Part shown: in pieces, positions 50,148 to 57,538 of the stretch | Layout of the letters: the number at the start of each line of letters is the position of its first letter | Position numbering within the stretch: the first letter of the stretch is position 1 | Assembly: GCF_008923185.1 (NCBI RefSeq) | Contig: NZ_WBMT01000024.1 | Location: forward strand, 62,001-126,000 | Direction of reading: 5' to 3' | Length of the DNA stretch: 64,000 nt | Source of the DNA: Actinomadura rudentiformis | GTDB taxonomy: Bacteria > Actinomycetota > Actinomycetes > Streptosporangiales > Streptosporangiaceae | The notes under the pieces: model-generated | Told to the model about the DNA's origin: nothing | The model's database searches: none | What the model saw: only the letters and a program-made list of their open reading frames with translations | Position numbers and translations under genes: made by a program

Positions 50148-51767
50148 ATGATCCAGACGATGCTGCCCACCCTCGCCGATGTGCTCCAGCTGGACGCGGT
50201 CCGCCGCGGCCAGCCGCGCGTCGTCGCGGGCGAGGACCGCCTGGACAACCGGGTGCGCTGGGTGCACGTGGCCGAGGTGACCGACATCGCGCACCTCCTG
50301 CACGGCGGCGAGCTGGTGCTGACGACCGGCATCGCGCTGCCGGACGAGCCCGCCCGGCTGCGCGCCTACATCGGCGAGCTGTCCGAGGTCGGCGTCAGCG
50401 GGCTCATGGTCGAGCTCGGCCGCCGCTACGCCAGCGTGCTGCCGCCGGCGCTGATCGCCGCGGCGGAGGACCACGGCCTGCCGGTGGTGATGCTGGCGCA
50501 CGAGCCCGCGTTCGTCGACATCACCGAGTCGGTGCACGCGCGCATCCTGCAGGACCAGATGGCCGAGCTGCGCGCCTCCGAGGAGCTCCACGAGATCTTC
50601 ACCCAGCTGTCGGTGGAGGGCGCGTCGACCGACGAGGTCGTCCGGCAGGTGGCGGCCCTCGGCGGCCATCCGGTGGTGCTGGAGAACCTCTCCCACCAGG
50701 TGCTGGCCGCCGACGCCGGCGGCAAGGACCCGGCCGAGCTGCTGTCGGCCTGGGAGACCCGTTCCCGCGCCGTCCGGCTCGACCAGCGGACCGCCTACGA
50801 CGAGGCGTCCGGCTGGCTGGTCACCATGGTCGGCGCGCGCGGCGAGGACTGGGGCCGCCTGATCCTCACCTGCGACGCGCCCCCGACACCGCGCGAGACC
50901 GTCCTGATCGAACGCGCCGCCACCACGCTCGCGCTCGGCCGGCTGCTGGACCGGCACGCCGAGAGCATCGAACGCCAGGCGCACGGCACGATCATCACCC
51001 GCATATTGGCCCACTCCTACTCCGACCCGCAGGAGGCCGCCGCCCGCGCCCGCGCCCTCGGCGTCCCCTTGTCCGGCCGCCGCCTCCTCGGCGTCGTCCT
51101 CCGCCCGCGCAGCGGCACCGCCGCCCCGCCGGCCGAGCTGAGCGAGCTCGCCGAGGCGGCCGCCACCGCGTGCAAGGACGCCCGGCTCGCCGCCCTGGTC
51201 GGCGTGCTCGACGAGAGCGGCCCGCAGGCCCGCGTCGGCGTGCTCGCGTCGTTGCCCGCCCGTGCCGACGTCGAGACCGCGCTGAACGAGGTGGCCACCC
51301 GCATCCGCAAGCAGTCCGGCGGCGACATCGTGATGGCCACCGGATCTGTCGTGGAGTCGATCCGCGACGTGCGCCGCTCGTTCCTGGAGGCCGAGCAGGT
51401 CGCCGACGTCGCATGCCGGGGCTCCGGCGGGCGGCTCTTCTACCGGCTGCCCGACCTGCGCCTGCGCGGCCTGCTGCACCTGTTGCGCGACGACGCCCGG
51501 CTGCAGACGTTCGTCGAGCGCGAGCTCGGGCCGCTGCTGGAGTACGACGCGCAACGCGGCGCCGATCTCACCCGCATCCTGGAGCTCTACCTGGAGTCGG
51601 GCCGCAACAAGGCCGTCGCCGCCCAGCAGGCGCACCTGTCACGCCCCGCCTTCTACGAACGCCTGCGCCGCATCGAGCGGGTCCTGGACGCCGACCTGGA
51701 CGACGTCGAGTCCTGCGCCTCACTGCACGTGGCGCTGCTGGCCCTGAGCTCTGTCCGGCTCAGTTAA
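50148..51767 (+). CDS. PucR-family transcriptional regulator
   Basis: A 539-residue PucR-type activator. The N-terminal purine-catabolism-regulator-like domain (about 1-125) has VRWVHVAEVTDIAHLLHGGELVLTTG. A central GGDEF-like region follows, and the C-terminal HTH_30 domain (about 470-530) contains LELYLESGRNKAVAAQQAHLSRPAFYERLRRIE, cited in part. Such proteins sense nitrogen-compound metabolites and activate adjacent catabolic genes. It is divergent from the aminotransferase-mmsA operon. ATG 50148 is chosen; TTG 50130 and ATG 50160 are alternatives. Confidence 0.92.
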   Translation: MIQTMLPTLADVLQLDAVRRGQPRVVAGEDRLDNRVRWVHVAEVTDIAHLLHGGELVLTTGIALPDEPARLRAYIGELSEVGVSGLMVELGRRYASVLPPALIAAAEDHGLPVVMLAHEPAFVDITESVHARILQDQMAELRASEELHEIFTQLSVEGASTDEVVRQVAALGGHPVVLENLSHQVLAADAGGKDPAELLSAWETRSRAVRLDQRTAYDEASGWLVTMVGARGEDWGRLILTCDAPPTPRETVLIERAATTLALGRLLDRHAESIERQAHGTIITRILAHSYSDPQEAAARARALGVPLSGRRLLGVVLRPRSGTAAPPAELSELAEAAATACKDARLAALVGVLDESGPQARVGVLASLPARADVETALNEVATRIRKQSGGDIVMATGSVVESIRDVRRSFLEAEQVADVACRGSGGRLFYRLPDLRLRGLLHLLRDDARLQTFVERELGPLLEYDAQRGADLTRILELYLESGRNKAVAAQQAHLSRPAFYERLRRIERVLDADLDDVESCASLHVALLALSSVRLS

Positions 51768-51797
51768 CGCTTTGACAGCCCGGTTAGCGTGTCGATC

Positions 51798-52715
51798 ATG
51801 TCGGAGATCGAGGTGCCCGCCGAGCTGGCCACGACGCAGTCCAAATACAACGGTGAGGCCGGTCGCGCCTGGATCGCCTCGCTGCCCCGCCTGGCCGCCG
51901 ACCACCTCGAGCGCTGGGACCTGACGATCACCGGCGGCTCGATGCACGGCATGGCCTCCCTCGTGCTCCCCGTACGGACGTCCGACGGCACACCCGCCGC
52001 CCTCAAGCTCCAGATCCTCGATGAGGAGACCGAGAGCGAGCCGGTCGGGCTGCGGCTGTGGGACGGCGACGCCGCCGTCCGCCTCCTCAGGTCTGACGAA
52101 ACGACCGGTGTGATGCTCCTCGAACGGCTGGACTCCGCCCGTTCCCTCTCCTCGGTGCCCGACGACACCAAGGCCCTGCAGATCCTCACCGAGCTCCTCG
52201 CCCGCCTCGTGGCCCACCCCGCCCCCGAGGGCATGCGCCGCCTGGGCGACATCGCGCAGGCCATGCTCGACCAGGTTCCCTCCGCGCTCCCCACGTTCCA
52301 CACCGATGAGGAACGGCGCGTCGTGCAAACCTGCGCCGCCGTCGTCTCCGACCTCGTGGCCGAGCCGGGTGACCGCCTCCTGCACTGGGACCTGCACTAC
52401 GACAACGTGCTGGCCGGCGAACGCGAACCCTGGCTGGCGATCGACCCCAAGCCCCTCGCGGGCGACCCAGGATTCGACCTGCTGCCCGCCATCGACAACC
52501 GGTGGGACGAGATTGTCGCGACCGGCGACGTGGGTCGCGCCGTCCGCCGCCGCTTCGACCTCATGGTCGAGATCCTCGGCCTGGACCGGCAGCGCGCCGT
52601 GGGCTGGACGTACGGCCGCGTCCTGCAGAACGTCCTGTGGGACGTCGAGGACGGCGAGGAGCAGATGGACGGGGTCCAGCGCGCGATAGCCGAGGCCCTC
52701 TACCCGTACCTCTAG
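51798..52715 (+). CDS. Aminoglycoside/hydroxyurea-type phosphotransferase (APH 6 family)
   Basis: A 305-residue APH-type kinase of the streptomycin 6-phosphotransferase/hydroxyurea-resistance family. The catalytic loop is HWDLHYDNVL with Asp near 192, and the metal motif is IDPKPLAGDPGFDL. A resistance role is possible, but many chromosomal members act on unknown small molecules. ATG 51798 is preferred to GTG 51789. The next gene begins 9 nt downstream, so they may form an operon. Confidence 0.88.
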   Translation: MSEIEVPAELATTQSKYNGEAGRAWIASLPRLAADHLERWDLTITGGSMHGMASLVLPVRTSDGTPAALKLQILDEETESEPVGLRLWDGDAAVRLLRSDETTGVMLLERLDSARSLSSVPDDTKALQILTELLARLVAHPAPEGMRRLGDIAQAMLDQVPSALPTFHTDEERRVVQTCAAVVSDLVAEPGDRLLHWDLHYDNVLAGEREPWLAIDPKPLAGDPGFDLLPAIDNRWDEIVATGDVGRAVRRRFDLMVEILGLDRQRAVGWTYGRVLQNVLWDVEDGEEQMDGVQRAIAEALYPYL

Positions 52716-52724
52716 GATTCCGGC

Positions 52725-53525
52725 ATGACGGGCATCAACGTGAGCCGGTACGGCGATCCGGCGGGCCCCCCGGTGCTCGCCCTGCACGGCATCAACGGCC
52801 ACGGCGGCCGCTGGCGCAGGCTGGCCGAGCACCACCTGCCCGACCACCACGTCCTGGCGCCCGACCTTCGCGGCCACGGCCGTTCGACCCACGATGCCCC
52901 CTGGCATGTGGACCAGCACGTCACCGATCTCCTCGCACTCCTCAACACGGAGGACATCCCCCGTACGGACATCGTGGGCCACTCCTACGGCGGGATAATC
53001 GCCGTACACCTGGCCCGGACGGCCCCCGAACGCGTGCGGCGCCTCGTCCTCCTCGATCCCGCGACCGGCCTGGACCCCGCCCGCGCACGCCAGCGGGCCC
53101 ACGAAGCCTGCACCCAACCCTCGTTCGCCACCCCCGCCGACGCCCGTGCGGACCGCGCCAAGAGCTGGCCGGAGGCCTACGCCGGCGCGGAGGACGACGA
53201 GGTGGCCGACCACCTTCACCAGGACGAGGACGGCCGCTGGCGCTGGCGTTTCGAGCCCGCCGCCGTGGTGACCGCCTTCTCCGAGATGGCCCGCCCACCC
53301 CTACCGCCCCCACCCGGCGTCCCCACGCACCTGGTGATCGCCACCCAGGCCGCCATGGTCCGCCCCACCTTCGTGACCGCCTGCCGCGAGTCCCTGGGCG
53401 ACGATCTCACCATCACCGAGATCGACGCCGGCCACATGCTCTACCTCGACCGCTTCGAAGAATCCGGCACCCTCCTCCGAGAATGGCTCGAAGAGGGCGG
53501 GGGCAACCGAACGGTGTTCGGATGA
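52725..53525 (+). CDS. Alpha/beta-fold hydrolase
   Basis: A 266-residue hydrolase with LALHGINGHGGRW, PDLRGHGRS, the nucleophile elbow VGHSYGGI (Ser near 89) and a late His in DAGHMLYLDRFE. The substrate is unknown. It is placed 9 nt after the APH-type kinase and just before the carboxylate-amine ligase, in the same direction. Confidence 0.88.
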   Translation: MTGINVSRYGDPAGPPVLALHGINGHGGRWRRLAEHHLPDHHVLAPDLRGHGRSTHDAPWHVDQHVTDLLALLNTEDIPRTDIVGHSYGGIIAVHLARTAPERVRRLVLLDPATGLDPARARQRAHEACTQPSFATPADARADRAKSWPEAYAGAEDDEVADHLHQDEDGRWRWRFEPAAVVTAFSEMARPPLPPPPGVPTHLVIATQAAMVRPTFVTACRESLGDDLTITEIDAGHMLYLDRFEESGTLLREWLEEGGGNRTVFG

Positions 53526-53577
53526 ACGCGCGGGCTCTGGGATGTACCTTCCGGGCTACGGCGGGCACAACAGGACA

Positions 53578-54714
53578 GTGGCACAACATGAACTGCGCAC
53601 TATCGGGGTGGAAGAGGAGCTCCTGCTCGTCGACCCGGTGAGCGGGGCACCTCAGGCGGTTTCGGGCGCCGTGATCCGGTACGCCAAGGATCACGCCGGC
53701 GTCACGCTCTCCGGCAAGAGAGCCGAGCCTTTCGAAACCGAGCTGCAGCGCGAGCAGCTTGAGACCGGCACCGCGCCCTGCGCCTCCCTCGCCGACCTCG
53801 CTGACGACATACGCGGCGGGCGGCAGGCGGCCGCGGAGGCGGCCAGGGGCGTGGGCGCGGCGGTGGTGGCGCTCGCCACCTCGCCGGTCACCGTGCACCC
53901 GTCGATCACGCCCTCGCTGCGGTACCGGCGTATGGCCTACGCGTACGCGCAGACCGCGGACGAGCAGCTCACCTGCGGCTGCCATGTCCATGTGAACGTG
54001 GACTCGCCGGACGAGGGCGTCGCCGTCCTCGACCGGATCAGGCCGTGGCTGCCGCCGCTCCTGGCCTTGAGCGCCAATTCCCCGTTCTGGCAGGGGCGCG
54101 ACACCGGATACCACAGTTGGCGCCAGCAGGTCTGGGGACGCTGGCCGTCCAGCGGCCCGACCGAGCTGTTCGAGTCGGCCAAGGGCTACCGGACCGCGGT
54201 CGAGGCCATGCTGGACAGCGGCGCCCTGCTGGACGAGGGAATGATCTATTTCGACGCCCGGCTGTCCCGGCACTACCCCACCGTGGAGGTCCGGATCTCC
54301 GACGTCTGCCTCCACGCCGACGACACCGTCCTGATCGCCGCGCTGGTCCGGGCGATGGTGGACACCGCCGCGCAGGCCTGGCGGGCCGGGATCCCGCCCG
54401 ACCGGGTGCGGACCGACCTGCTCAAGCTGGCCGTCTGGCGGGCGAGCCGTTCCGGACTGCTGGACGACCTCGTGCACCCGGTCACCAGGCGTCCGGCGCC
54501 CGCCCAGGCGGTCGTGCAGGCCCTTCTCGACCACCTCACTCCGGCGCTCACCGCGTCCGGGGACCTCGACACGGTCCGCAGGCTCCTGCGGCGGCTTCTC
54601 GAACGGGGCAACGGCGCCCAGTGGCAACGCCATGTCTACACGCGGGCCCGCGACGTGAGGGCCATCGTCTCCGAAGCCATCGCCCAGACGTCAGGCACGG
54701 CCGAGGAGCCGTAG
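53578..54714 (+). CDS. YbdK-family carboxylate-amine ligase (glutamate-cysteine ligase-like)
   Basis: A protein of about 378 residues in the YbdK/GCS2 family. Hallmarks are TIGVEEELLLVDP at the N-terminus (metal-binding Glu), ATSPVTVHPS, the CGCHVHVNVDS ligand strand and RHYPTVEVRISDVC. It resembles glutamate-cysteine ligase and joins an amino acid to an amine with ATP; the actual partner is unknown, and mycothiol-producing actinobacteria do not need glutathione. GTG 53578 fits the conserved start (ATG 53542 would add 12 residues). Its 3' end overlaps the convergent TrmB-type gene by 24 nt. Confidence 0.88.
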   Translation: MAQHELRTIGVEEELLLVDPVSGAPQAVSGAVIRYAKDHAGVTLSGKRAEPFETELQREQLETGTAPCASLADLADDIRGGRQAAAEAARGVGAAVVALATSPVTVHPSITPSLRYRRMAYAYAQTADEQLTCGCHVHVNVDSPDEGVAVLDRIRPWLPPLLALSANSPFWQGRDTGYHSWRQQVWGRWPSSGPTELFESAKGYRTAVEAMLDSGALLDEGMIYFDARLSRHYPTVEVRISDVCLHADDTVLIAALVRAMVDTAAQAWRAGIPPDRVRTDLLKLAVWRASRSGLLDDLVHPVTRRPAPAQAVVQALLDHLTPALTASGDLDTVRRLLRRLLERGNGAQWQRHVYTRARDVRAIVSEAIAQTSGTAEEP

Positions 54715-55476
54715 CAGGCCCGGGTCGGCCTCGAACCACCGGTCCAGCTCGTCGGCGCCCACGCGGTCGGCGACGACCTGCAGGGCGGCGTCCTGCCGCA
54801 CGTACTGGACCGCCATCAAGGCGACGGCAGGGTCCGCCGTGTAGATGCCCCACGCCGCCCCGTTGCCGAACCCGCCCACGACCGCCTCGCGCCGGTCCCC
54901 CACGACGACGATGAGCCGGTAACCCAGGTCGGCCGGATAACGATGCCGGTAGACGTGCCCGACCTCCTCGATCTCCCCGAACGCCACGACCGAGACGTCA
55001 ACGCCCCGTTCCGCCGCAGCCCGGACGCCCGCGTGCAGCCGTTCCATCTCCTCGGGCCACACCGACAGGAAGAGGTCCCGCCGCGCCCCGGCCACCACGT
55101 CCTCGGCCCGCGCCAGCATCGCCGCGCCGTCGCGCAGTCCGTGGACCAGGTGCGCCTCCGGCGCCGCCGCCACGGCCGGCAGCGCCGACTTCAACGCCTC
55201 CACCGACCCGTCGAACTCCCGCCGCATCCGGTCCAGCAGCGCCTCGGGCGGCAGCGGCAGGTACTCGGTCGCGTCCGGCGACTCCCGCAGTTCGTACGCC
55301 GCCCCACGGGCCACAAGCTTCCCGAGCGTCTCGTACACCGTGCTCCGCGGCACCCCCGACCGCTTCGCCACCTCGTACCCGTTGATCGGCTTCCCCGCCG
55401 CCACCAGCGCGACGTACGCCTTGGACTCGTACCCCGACATGCCCAGCCGCTGGAGGTGGTCGAGGACGTCCTGCAT
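54691..55476 (-). CDS. TrmB-family transcriptional regulator
   Basis: A 261-residue TrmB-type regulator. The N-terminal winged helix (about 1-70) has LGMSGYESKAYVALVAAG and EVAKRSGVPRSTVYETLGKLVARG. The following domain resembles the phospholipase-D-like effector domain (LFLSVWPEEMERLHAGVRAAAERGVDVSVVAFG, in part), which binds sugars or similar ligands. ATG 55476 is preferred; 55509 adds a non-conserved leader. It is convergent with the carboxylate-amine ligase and followed upstream by two hairpins. Confidence 0.88.
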   Translation of the reverse strand: MQDVLDHLQRLGMSGYESKAYVALVAAGKPINGYEVAKRSGVPRSTVYETLGKLVARGAAYELRESPDATEYLPLPPEALLDRMRREFDGSVEALKSALPAVAAAPEAHLVHGLRDGAAMLARAEDVVAGARRDLFLSVWPEEMERLHAGVRAAAERGVDVSVVAFGEIEEVGHVYRHRYPADLGYRLIVVVGDRREAVVGGFGNGAAWGIYTADPAVALMAVQYVRQDAALQVVADRVGADELDRWFEADPGLLRLLGRA

Positions 55477-55592
55477 GCTCACCGCCGCAATGCTACGCGG
55501 CGGGCTCATGGCCGGTCTGATCAGCCGTTGACAGCCGGGCGCCTGGGAGGCCGGGCCGACGACCCCGCTGACACCCGGGCGCCCGCCGCGGC

Positions 55593-55622
55593 GAGGTGGA
55601 CGACCCCGCTTTCGTCCACCTC
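55593..55622. terminator. Hairpin 1 of a tandem pair
   Basis: GAGGTGGACG and CGTCCACCTC pair perfectly around a 10-nt loop, in the gap between the TrmB-type gene and the WYL gene. It shares its stem sequence with the next hairpin 15 bp away. Confidence 0.7.
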
Positions 55623-55636
55623 ACCTGCCAGGGGGC

Positions 55637-55666
55637 GAGGTGGACGACCTCGGTGTCGCCCACCTC
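55637..55666. terminator. Hairpin 2 of a tandem pair
   Basis: GAGGTGGACGAC pairs with GTCGCCCACCTC (one mismatch) around a 6-nt loop. It lies 14 nt past the stop of the WYL gene on the minus strand, and is a near-copy of hairpin 1. Confidence 0.7.
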
Positions 55667-55679
55667 GCGGTGGGAGGGA

Positions 55680-56189
55680 TCAGGCGGCGGCGGCCGTTCG
55701 GCGCTGGAACGGCAGGTAACGCTCGGCGCGGCGGGGACGGGCCGGGAGGCCGGTGGACTCCACGGCCAGGATGCGGTCGAAGCGGAAGGCACGGACGCCG
55801 CGGCGCATGCGGCACCAGCCGACGAGGTACCAGTGGTCGCGGTGGACGAGGCAGGTGACGGGCTCCACCTCGCGGATGGTGACGTTGGCGCCGGCGTCGC
55901 CGTAGCAGAGGCGGACGACGCGGTGCTCGGTGATGGCGGCGGCCACCACGCGGGCGCGGTCGGCGGTGGAGGCCTCGAGCGGGCGGGTGAGCGTGGCCAG
56001 CGTGGCGGTGACGACGTCGTCGTGGCTGTCGGTGTCGAGGAGGTGGCGGAGGGCCCGGCGGGCGGTGGTGGCCTGCGGCCCCGCGCCGAGGTGGGCGAGG
56101 GAGAGCGCCAGGGCGGCGATCTCGGCGGCGGTCAGCGCGGCGCCGTCGGTGTGGTGTGTCTTGCCGGGGTACGTCGTAACGTTCGCCAT
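55680..56189 (-). CDS. WYL-domain protein lacking the N-terminal HTH
   Basis: A 169-residue protein matching the C-terminal part of YafY/PafB-type regulators. A helical segment (LTAAEIAALALSLAHLG) precedes the WYL domain (residues about 78-145, DHWYLVGWCRMRRGVRAFRFDRI). Full-length relatives are about 320 residues with an N-terminal winged helix, which is missing here. No HTH remnant was found upstream on this strand. GTTCGA-type repeats overlap its promoter. It may act as a stand-alone ligand/nucleotide-binding protein or be a degraded regulator. Confidence 0.8.
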   Translation of the reverse strand: MANVTTYPGKTHHTDGAALTAAEIAALALSLAHLGAGPQATTARRALRHLLDTDSHDDVVTATLATLTRPLEASTADRARVVAAAITEHRVVRLCYGDAGANVTIREVEPVTCLVHRDHWYLVGWCRMRRGVRAFRFDRILAVESTGLPARPRRAERYLPFQRRTAAAA

Positions 56190-56302
56190 GGTTCGATCAT
56201 ACGTTCGAACACTGACATTTTGGAGGTCTTGAGCCCGACCCTGCCCATACGGGAAACTGATCCCTCAAAAAGTGCACAATCCGGGGGAATCGGGGGCTAG
56301 AT

Positions 56303-57538
56303 GTGCATGCTGCCGGTACCGGGCGACCGCTGATGAACCGCGATGACGTGGACCGTGCCCTGCAGGACCTGCGGGACGAGAAGGAGCGCATCAGCCTTGC
56401 CCTTCTCGACCTGGAGGGCCACCAGGGCCATCGGTTGCTGGACGGGGCGGCGGTCACCGGCGAGACCGCGCGGCGGCAGGCGGAGCTGCAGTCCCGGATG
56501 ACCGCATTGTGGAGCCTCTTCGACCACTACGGCGGCACGCTGGCCGCGGCCGAGGAGCTGCGCGCCCGCCATTCGCGTCCCGGCCAGGCCCAGCTGGCCG
56601 AGCTGACCCGGCTGCTCACCGGGCCGTCGGTCGAGCTGCCGACCGAAGAAGTGCCGATCGAACGCCGCACGCTGCTCTCCACACCGACCGGCAAGAAGCT
56701 GACCCTCGCCCAGGTGGTCCAACGGATGACCCCGCTGTTCGAGGAGGCCGCGCAGATGGTGGCCGCCGTCGACGCGGTCTGGTCGGAGCTGCTGGCGGCA
56801 CTCGGCCAGGTCGAGGCGGACCGCAGGGCGGTGCACGAACTGGCGGTGTCCCTCGGCGGGCCCGACCCCGAGCTCGACCGCCTCGGCCGCGAGCTCGACG
56901 ATCTCGCGGCCGCCGTGCGCACCGATCCGCTCTCGTTCGAGAAAGGCGGCCACGTCGACACCTCCCGGCTGCGGGCGGCCAGTACCGGCCTGATCGAGCT
57001 CCGGCGCAGGCTGGGCGAGGCCGCGGCCTTCCGGGCCGACTCGGACGCGCGGATCGCACGGGCCGCGGCGGCCGTCGACCAGGTGCGCGAGGCCGAAGCG
57101 GCGGCCCGCCAGGCCCGCGACCAGGTCCTCATCAAGATCGCGTCACCGGTGCTCCCGGACCTGGCCGACCGTTCGGCCGCGCTCGCCGACCGGCTGGCGG
57201 CGCTCCCGGTCCTGCGGGACGCGCGCCGCTGGAGCGACCTGGCGGAACGCGTCGGCGATCTCGAACGCGCCGCCGCGACCGCCCTCCAGCAGGCACGGAA
57301 CGACCATGCCCTCATCACCGGGCTCCTGGACCGGCGCGAGGAGCTGCGCGGCCGACTCGACGCCTACCGTGTCAAGGCCGCGCGGCTCGGTCTGGCCGAG
57401 GACACCGAGCTCACGCGCCGCTACCAGGAGGCCCGTGAGCTCCTTTGGACATCCCCCTGTGACCTCCGGAAGGCGACCGTGACGCTGTCGGGTTACCAGC
57501 AGGCCATCTCATCGCGGGCGAAGGGATCGAACGGATGA
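56303..57538 (+). CDS. Coiled-coil protein at the head of the PknG operon
   Basis: A 411-residue cytoplasmic protein that is almost wholly alpha-helical, rich in Ala, Arg, Glu, Leu. Heptad-like stretches occur at about 10-70, 160-215 and 225-390. There is no membrane segment or enzyme motif. GTG 56303 has GGGGG six nt upstream; ATG 56333 is the alternative. Its stop overlaps the pknG start by 4 nt (ATGA). Position suggests a scaffold or regulator of the kinase; this is inference. Confidence 0.8.
   Translation: MHAAGTGRPLMNRDDVDRALQDLRDEKERISLALLDLEGHQGHRLLDGAAVTGETARRQAELQSRMTALWSLFDHYGGTLAAAEELRARHSRPGQAQLAELTRLLTGPSVELPTEEVPIERRTLLSTPTGKKLTLAQVVQRMTPLFEEAAQMVAAVDAVWSELLAALGQVEADRRAVHELAVSLGGPDPELDRLGRELDDLAAAVRTDPLSFEKGGHVDTSRLRAASTGLIELRRRLGEAAAFRADSDARIARAAAAVDQVREAEAAARQARDQVLIKIASPVLPDLADRSAALADRLAALPVLRDARRWSDLAERVGDLERAAATALQQARNDHALITGLLDRREELRGRLDAYRVKAARLGLAEDTELTRRYQEARELLWTSPCDLRKATVTLSGYQQAISSRAKGSNG

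Noticed and set aside
50049..51635. 528-codon minus-strand ORF opposite the PucR gene
   Set aside because: The PucR frame has recognisable domains and an HTH; the opposite frame is a Val/Gly/Gln-rich shadow.
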